From Hypomesus transpacificus (Eukaryota > Chordata > Actinopteri > Osmeriformes > Osmeridae), in assembly GCF_021917145.1 (NCBI RefSeq), contig NW_025813938.1, positions 1,992,856-2,056,855 of the forward strand: a stretch of 64,000 bases of DNA, in the 5' to 3' direction. The position numbers were made by a program, and so were the translations under genes. The notes beneath the pieces were generated by a model. That model was not told where the DNA came from. It saw only the letters and a program-made list of their open reading frames with translations, and searched no databases. Shown here piece by piece: positions 49,901 through 58,663 of the stretch (position 1 is its first letter; the number at the start of each line of letters is the position of its first letter).

Positions 49901-52900
49901 TATAATTACATTCTCTTAAATAAATCATTGTGTATAATACTCGCGTATCTCTCACGTTATATGATCTGCTCTACTTTCATAGAATTCCCTACTTAAGATT
50001 AGACTGATTATTACGAGTGCTATTATTCAATATTATTAAACAAGGTTTCCTCTGTCCCTTTCACGAATCAGAGGTGGTGCCCCCAAGAACTACTATACTT
50101 TATTATAAATTAAGTATTGCTAATCTTAACCGTGCAAACCACACTACACACTTCAGCCCTACGAGTTCCTGACTGATACCGCAGCACAGCCTCCAAACAC
50201 AGTCCCAGACCACAGCCTCCAAACACAGTCCCAGACCACAGCCTCCAAACACAGTCCCAGACCACAGCCTCCAAACACAGTCCCAGACCACAGCCTCCAA
50301 ACACAGTCCCAGACCACAGCCTCCAAACACAGTCCCAGACCACAGCCTCCAAACACAGTCCCAGACCACAGCCTCCAAACACAGTCCCAGACCACAGCCT
50401 CCAAACACAGTCCCAGACCACAGCCTCCAAACACAGTCCCAGACCACAGCCTCCAAACACAGTCCCAGACCACAGCCTCCAAACACAGTCCCAGACCACA
50501 GCCTCCAAACACAGTCCCAGACCACAGCCTCCAAACACAGTCCCAGACCACAGCCTCCAAACACAGTCCCAGACCACAGCCTCCAAACACAGTCCCAGAC
50601 CACAGCCTCCAAACACAGTCCCAGACCACAGCCTCCAAACACAGTCCCAGACCACAGCCTCCAAACACAGTCCCAGACCACAGCCTCCAAACACAGTCCC
50701 AGACCACAGCCTCCAAACACAGTCCCAGACCACAGCCTCCAAACACAGTCCCAGACCACAGCCTCCAAACACAGTCCCAGACCACAGCCTCCAAACACAG
50801 TCCCAGACCACAGCCTCCAAACACAGTCCCAGACCACAGCCTCCAAACACAGTCCCAGACCACAGCCTCCAAACACAGTCCCAGACCACAGCCTCCAAAC
50901 ACAGTCCCAGACCACAGCCTCCAAACACAGTCCCAGACCACAGCCTCCAAACACAGTCCCAGACCACAGCCTCCAAACACAGTCCCAGACCACAGCCTCC
51001 AAACACAGTCCCAGACCACAGCCTCCAAACACAGTCCCAGACCACAGCCTCCAAACACAGTCCCAGACCACAGCCTCCAAACACAGTCCCAGACCACAGC
51101 CTCCAAACACAGTCCCAGACCACAGCCTCCAAACACAGTCCCAGACCACAGCCTCCAAACACAGTCCCAGACCACAGCCTCCAAACACAGTCCCAGACCA
51201 CAGCCTCCAAACACAGTCCCAGACCACAGCCTCCAAACACAGTCCCAGACCACAGCCTCCAAACACAGTCCCAGACCACAGCCTCCAAACACAGTCCCAG
51301 ACCACAGCCTCCAAACACAGTCCCAGACCACAGCCTCCAAACACAGTCCCAGACCACAGCCTCCAAACACAGTCCCAGACCACAGCCTCCAAACACAGTC
51401 CCAGACCACAGCCTCCAAACACAGTCCCAGACCACAGCCTCCAAACACAGTCCCAGACCACAGCCTCCAAACACAGTCCCATCCTCCCAGCCCCCCACCC
51501 ATGCAGTCCAGGACAGGCTGGAGGGTCACCTCACCTGGCCGGCAAAGGAGGCCCCCTCCAGGGATCGCAGGAAGTCCGAGTACACCTGATTGGCTCGGAG
51601 GATGACGGTTGCCACGGCGTCCTGGTAGTGAGGGGAGGATGTGGCGAGGAGGGGCAGGGCGGCTAGGGGGATGTGGTCCTGACTGCTGGAGAGACAGCCC
51701 TCGTCGTAGCTGTAGGGGCTCAGGCTGCACACACACACACACACACACACACAGAGGACTGCATCATCAGCAAAGGTTGATGCTGTTTGGGGAAATCGTA
51801 GCATGTTTGTTTGTGCAAAAGTATGTCTTTGCTTGTGCATACAATGTGTGTGCATGCTTGTGCACATGCATATCTGTCAGCACATGTAGGTGTGTGTGTG
51901 AGTGTGTGTGTGTGAGTGAGGCCCTACTTGGACACCAGTGAGAAGGCGTCGGCGCAGATGGCAGGGCAGGGCACCAGGCGCACGGCCACACGGCCCAGGG
52001 CAGCGGGGTAGTGCACGCGCATCACGGCGTGGAACGCAGCGCTCAGGGTGTTGACGTCGCACTGCTTGCTGCTGGGCTCCCCGGCGCCTGTATCCAGGAT
52101 GTTGCCTCCGTGCAGCACCAGGATCAGGACGTGGATCTTGGAGGGCTGAGAACACTGCTGGGAGGAGCCATCCTAGAGGGAGGGAGGGAGGGAGGGGGGG
52201 AGGGAGGGAGGGAGGGGGGGAGGGAGGGGAGGGAGGGAAAGAGGGAGGGAAGAGGGAAGGGAGTTAGGGGTGAAGGACAGCGCAGAGCTCTGTTGAAACT
52301 AAAGCAGAATTAAACCATTTCTCCAAAGGGCCGAGGCTTTGAAGGGATCCTGAACCAAGCTTCTTGACTGGGGGAACTGTCCTGAGATAGGCTGGCCTGT
52401 TTGGTGTGCTGGACCAGATGCTGCTGGACCAGGGAACACCTCAGGTGGATTCACCTGAGTGGAGAGACTGTGTACTTCCTCTGCCCACGGTCAACCTATT
52501 ATTGTGTCACATATGTTTTGTCTTAACACACAGGTTACATCATGAACACAATTAAGGGACACACAACCGAAAATCACTGCACATTAATCGAAACATGACG
52601 TGAGGTTTTGGTGTAACCACAGCAACGAGTCGAGGACGACAGCCCCAGAGGAAAAAGGACGTCACAAATATTAATTTTTAGCACTTTTACCCAGAGTGTT
52701 CGATCCAAAACTTCACATATTCACCGTACAGCTACAGACTAGGAGGGGGAAGGGGGGGGTGGGTACCAAACATGATGTAAGGACTGGAGGAGGAGAGGAG
52801 GAGGGCTGGAGTAGGGGGCATAGGGGGCACGGGGTGAGGGGGGGGGCAGTTAGTACTAGGTCTGTTAGGAGGAGGGGGGGGGGGGGTCTCTGTGGAACTA

Positions 52901-53514
52901 CGCTGGCCCACAATGCAATGGGCCAGGGATCTTACTTACTGACTGGTGCCTGGTTATGGTGATGGTGGGAATGGCAGAGTCCCTACGCATCTGAACACAA
53001 GAGGACAGAGAGGCTGAGGGGGAGGTGAGGCTCCGCCCATATCACCCCCCCCGTATCACCCCTGCCACACCCCCACCAGGCGCAGGGCACACACACGCAC
53101 ACACACACACCCACGTCAACACCAACCGCATGGAGCTACACAGGAATCACACGGCTTGGAATCCCTTTCGGCCAGTCGTGTCGACTGTGTTTTGTGTGTG
53201 TGTGTGTGTGTGTGAGGGGGTCATTTGATGGTTTAGTGTGAATGAGGTGACTTCTGCGATAATGGGTGTGTGTTGGGGGGGGGGGGGGGGGGCGGGGGTT
53301 GTGGTTTAGTGTGAGTTAGCTGACTATGATACTGTATAGTGATACTGAGCCTAGCTGGGACAGCTGTGCTGGTGTGTGTGTGTGTGTGAGGCAGGTGGGA
53401 TCGGGGTGTCCTACCTCATCCAGTCTGTCCTCGCTGGCACTTCTCTCGTAATCGCCCGTCATGTCTTTGTACAGCTCACCTGCAGACAGCACACACAAGG
53501 GCCAGTGTTAACTC

Positions 53515-53609
<95 letters not shown>

Positions 53610-56600
53610 CCAGTGTTAATCGTACCAGACGCCTCATCTGCATCCGATGCCTCAATCTTGTCCATGAGGTCATTGGAGTTCCATTTGGAAATCTCCTTGG
53701 GAAAGACGTCTTCATTATCTGAGAAGCCCTCTGAAAGACAAAAAAACATGAATTAACCGAGTAAAAACGGGTTGTTTAGGTGCGATACGTTACATAAATA
53801 GTACACCCCATTTGGAAGCTGTTCGTAGGTAACCTTTAAGGCTGTTGTTTAATCAATAATGACAGACTGCTAAATAGGTCCTCCCGGTCCTCACAGGAGC
53901 TGATTGGGTGGGGAACACGGTTCAGCTGTGATGGAAAGGTCACTTCAGTCTATACCTCCGACACGTCGGTCAAAGATCAACACAAACAGGAGCAGTGACC
54001 AGACTAGATGATTCGGTTCTGCTCAACCTGTGTATCTGAGACAGACGATGATTTCACTGCCATGTACAGCACATGCCGGGCACTGGTTAAGTGTTTGACT
54101 AATAAACACAAAGTAACCCATCTAACAGTGGCAAAAATCTGCCATACATTTTTTGGGGGGGCGGAATTATGACATTTCAAGAGCAATTCCTGAGGGGGAC
54201 ACCAAAATTACTGCTGTAACACATAGCCTACATTGTAATATGTAAAATTTATATTATTCATATTATAGAAATGTCCTTATGTTTACAGTGATTTATTGGG
54301 GGGAACAAATCATATTTTTCCCAGGATTTCTGCCTATGCCATGTAACAGTAAAGAGTGGTCGGTTGTGTGCGAATAGATTCACACCCTTTTAGGTGTTTG
54401 TGAACCTAAGCAACACATGCAGAATGTGTTTACTGAATGAAGAACGCTTGTAATTGTTTTAAAACGGAAGGCGAAAAATTGGCCATCCTGGCTGGACAAT
54501 AAAGTTTTATTATATATGTGGGGCATGCTTAATCTTAAAACGATAAACAGGAAGCCATGTCCTCAAGCGTCCTAGAAGGTCAGTTGTCCCATGATCTCAA
54601 ATTGATTTAATCTGAATACGCATGGATGCACAGATGGTCTGGAATGCGTAGAGGCTTATGCAACTGGTCACCGAGACTCTCTTTACAATACACGGGAAAT
54701 CATACCACTGGCTTCAAAAAAAAAAAGTTTCACGGCTGTGCATTTATCCTACATATCCTACCGTGTTTACTTGTACCTGCCCACTAATATTCTGCATTCA
54801 TAATGTTCTAAATATAGGCTCCACGCCTGATAGGATTCTTTAAGCTCTTGCCATAAACAATATGGATTATCAGTGTGCTTAGTTACATGTATTTATGAGA
54901 GATACTGAATATCTTCAGTCGTAGGAGCTACCAGAGAGTGGGAGAACGGACATGGTACTATCATCCTGGGGTCATGAAACAGTGGTTTCTTCACAATTTA
55001 TTAGATATGATTGCATTTGAAATACTGAAGACTCATGTCTACCTAATGATATATGTGTTGAGTATTCATGCTTTACTTTAAGAGGAACAAAAGTACCATA
55101 GGATTCAGGAAAGACTTTATCAACAGCAAGAAAGACAATCATTTGTTCTCAGTTTCACTTGGACAGGATACAACGGCAACCGAATTTCTGCTTTCCGCTT
55201 CAGCAATTCACAGACAGTTCATTCATGACCGAGAGAATACAGTAGAGTCCATGGCACATCTTTCAGAAGAGTAGATTCAAGATGACAGCCCGATCGCATT
55301 AGCATCATCAAAATAAATAGATCTTTAAATAGACCTTTATTAGTACTGGAGTCATACACATTTCTGTCACACAGCGCGGCAGCAACACCTATTATTCTGT
55401 AGATGCATTCAGACATTTTGTTTCCCCCTAAGGCTTGACTGTTTGAACCTAGTACAGTTGTAGTATTGAACAACTATAATTACATGGATAATAAACGTGT
55501 CGATGTAGTGTTTGAGTGTGTGTAGGGGTAGGGGTGGAGGGAGGGAAGGAGGGAGGTGTGAAGGGGTGATGGTAGATGACAGGTCATGCTGGGCTTGTCG
55601 TCATGGTTTCCTCTCTCGGCTTCAGACCACCTGGGGGAGGGGGGTGGGGGGGCGAGCGAACCCCCCCTATTTCAACCGCAGGCCCAAAGCATGCTGGGTG
55701 TCTGGGTGGTTTAAGAACTGATCTGTGTTGAAGAGATGCACGCAGAGTGAGAGGGGCAGGGGGGGGGGGCAGAGGTCAGGGAACAGCAAACAGGCTACGC
55801 TAACGCTAGCAAAATGGCGGGAGTTACCGTGGGCGTCGAAAAACTCTTCTTCTGAGCTGTCGTCTGAGTCGCGGGCGATGCTCTGCATCCTCCACTCAGA
55901 CATGCTGTGGCGAGATGGACTGGCTGCAACACAGGAAGGAAAAACAGGGCTGGTGTTGGTGGTTTTTTCGTCCTTTGTTTTCCCCCAGAAATATGTCCAT
56001 CACACTTTTTTTTCTTCTTCTCACATACTGTACACAATGTCATACTGAGAGAAGACTATAAACAAACACTACATGTACTTTATACAAACAAACATACACA
56101 CACAGTGTTATGTACTGCTTGAATCCATCCCAGATGGAATGCTGGCTGGTCAGATGGGGGGGGGGGGGGGGGGGGGTGAGGAGAGAGGTCCATAGAAACA
56201 CAGACACTACACAAACACGCTGACAACCAATTATCACACACAGAGGGAAGGGCTTGACTAAGAACAGGCCTGTCTGTCACACGCCTGGGCTGCCCTTCCT
56301 CATGTATCATTACTGAGGGGAGAGGGGTGTGGGTCTGAGGGGGGTGTACTGGTCTGGTGTGACGGTGTGTGTGTGTGAGTGTGTGTGTACACACAGCTGT
56401 CCCTGTCAGCTCAGAGATGGGAGCAGTGGGGGGGGGGGGGGGGGTGTCACCGTGACGACCGTCAGTCTCCTGTAGACTGTGATGTCAACACTGCAGCTAT
56501 TTATAGCAGAGGAGAGTGAGGGAGCAGGGAGAGGGGTGAATTGAGGCTGGAGGGGGGGGAGGGGGGGGGGGGACCAGGTGGCAGGTGGGGCTGGAAAAAA

Positions 56601-58547
56601 GAGTGAGAGGCGTGTGGACTAAAATACTGACGTAGGCAGATTGAGAGTGGAATAGAAAGTGGACTTAGGAAGGAAGCTAGGAAGGAAGCAAGGAAGGAAG
56701 TAATGAAGGAAGCTAGGAAGGCCAGAGGCCAGAACTGACACACTCGTAACATAATCACCCGCAACATGAAACCCCTCTACGCTGAACCATGCAGACGGGC
56801 GAGGCAGAGTCAGAGCGAGGCAGAGTCAGAGCGAGGCAGAGTCAGAGCGAGGCAGAGTCAGAGCGAGGCAGAGTCAGAGCGAGGCAGAGTCAGAGCGAGA
56901 AAGAGTCAGAGCAAGGCAGAGCGAGGCAGTCAGAGCCAGGCAGAGGCAATAGCCAGGTAGAGTCTTCTTGCTCGACCTTACCTCCTCTCTTGGACGAGCG
57001 GGAGGACCTGGAGGAGGTGGACCACTGCTTGGTGAGCGCCCCCCGTGCATGAAGGCAGTCCCCTACCGAGCCCACCCCCTCCTGGGCCTCCAGGGAGCCC
57101 ATGGCGTCCTTGGCCTCCTGGTTCTTGTCCGGGGAAGAGGCAGTGGCCCCCTCTCCATCGGCCTGGCCCCCCTCCTCCCCCTGGCTGAACTGGGCCATCT
57201 TCTGGGCCAGGGCCACCTGGGTCTCCAGCTCCAGCTGCCGGATGTCCTCGATGGTCAGGCCGTACCACTCGTCCTGCCAGCACCAGGCCTGCCGGTGGGC
57301 CCTCACCATCACCTTCCTCAACCCTGCAGGGAGACATAACCCTCACCATCACCTTCTTCAACACTGCCATCTCCTCCGCACCTCCACCCCACCTCCTCCG
57401 CACCTCCACCCCACCTCCTCCCCACCTCCTCCCCACCTCCTCCCCACCTCCACCCCACCTCCACCCCACCTCCTCCCCACCTCCTCCCCACCTCCACCCC
57501 ACCTCCACCCCACCTCCACCCCACCTCCTCCCCACCTCCACCCCTCAACACCCCCACCCTCATACGCACCGACGTCATGGATGAAGCGCTCGATCTTGGA
57601 CTGCATGCCCCAGTATCTGAACTCCACCTTGCAGAGCTTGTAGGCACACATGACGGGGCTCTTCCCCGGGTCGCTGTTGAACTCCTCGATCCAGTCGTCC
57701 AGCAGGGGGCCCCGCTGGGTCTTTGACGACTTGTACAGACGGGGATCCTCCTCTGCCTTGTACTCGTGGGGAGGGATGGGGTCCTTCACTATGTCGATGG
57801 GGTCTGGGGTGTGGGAGGGGGAGAGGGGAGGGGGAGAGAGGTGAGGGGGGGGGAACAGGGGGGGAGAGGTGAGGGGGGGGGACAGGGGGTGAGAGGTGAG
57901 GGGGGGGACAGGGAAGGACAGGGGGTGAGAGGTGAGGGGGAGGACAGGGGGTGAGAGGTGAGGGGGGGGGACAGGGGGTGAGAGGTGAGGGGGGGGGACA
58001 GGGAAGGACAGGGGGTGAGAGTTGAGGGGGGGGGACAGGGGGTGAGAGGTGAGGGGGGGGACAGGGAAGGACAGGGGGTGAGAGGTGAGGGGGGGGGACA
58101 GGGGGTGAGAGGTGAGGGGGGGGACAGGGAAGGACAGGGGGTGAGAGGTGAGGGGGGGGGGACAGGGAAGGACAGGGGGTGAGAGGTGAGGGGGAGGACA
58201 GGGGGTGAGAGGTGAGGGGGGGGACAGTTGAGGGGGGGACAGTTGAGGGGGGGACAGGGAAGGACAGGGGGTGAGAGGTAAGGGGGAGGTGGGGGGGAAA
58301 GAGCGTTTGGCTTCAGGACACTGTGACAGAGAGAGCATGCACAAATACCCACAACCCGTCTGCAAACGATTACATGATGTTATTATGGTATGTATGGTTT
58401 TAGTGATGTTATTATGGTATATATGGTATTAGTGATGTTATTATGATATGTATGGTATTAGTGATGTTGTTATGATATGTTTGGCATTACTTAATTGCGT
58501 GAGCATGCGAGGGCCTGTTGGCCACCATATGTTAGGTTGATTAACTG

Positions 58548-58591
<44 letters not shown>

Positions 58592-58622
58592 GTGCGCGTG
58601 TGCGCGTGTGCGCGTGTGTGCG

Positions 58623-58663
<41 letters not shown>

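Noticed and set aside
50103..51748. Three overlapping minus-strand open frames of 459-529 codons with a [17 protein letters not shown] repeat
   Set aside because: They are produced by the 26-bp minisatellite, which has no stop in any minus frame. The unit is identical at DNA level in all frames, and the upstream part of one frame is a pitpnm2 exon read through its splice site.
53376..53756. Plus- and minus-strand Thr/His or Cys/Val repeat frames
   Set aside because: Translations of the (CA)46 microsatellite.
57358..58365. Proline-rich minus-strand frame of 335 codons
   Set aside because: It joins a real pitpnm2 exon (57,570-57,803) to the flanking G-rich minisatellites through both splice sites. 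Only the central part is coding.
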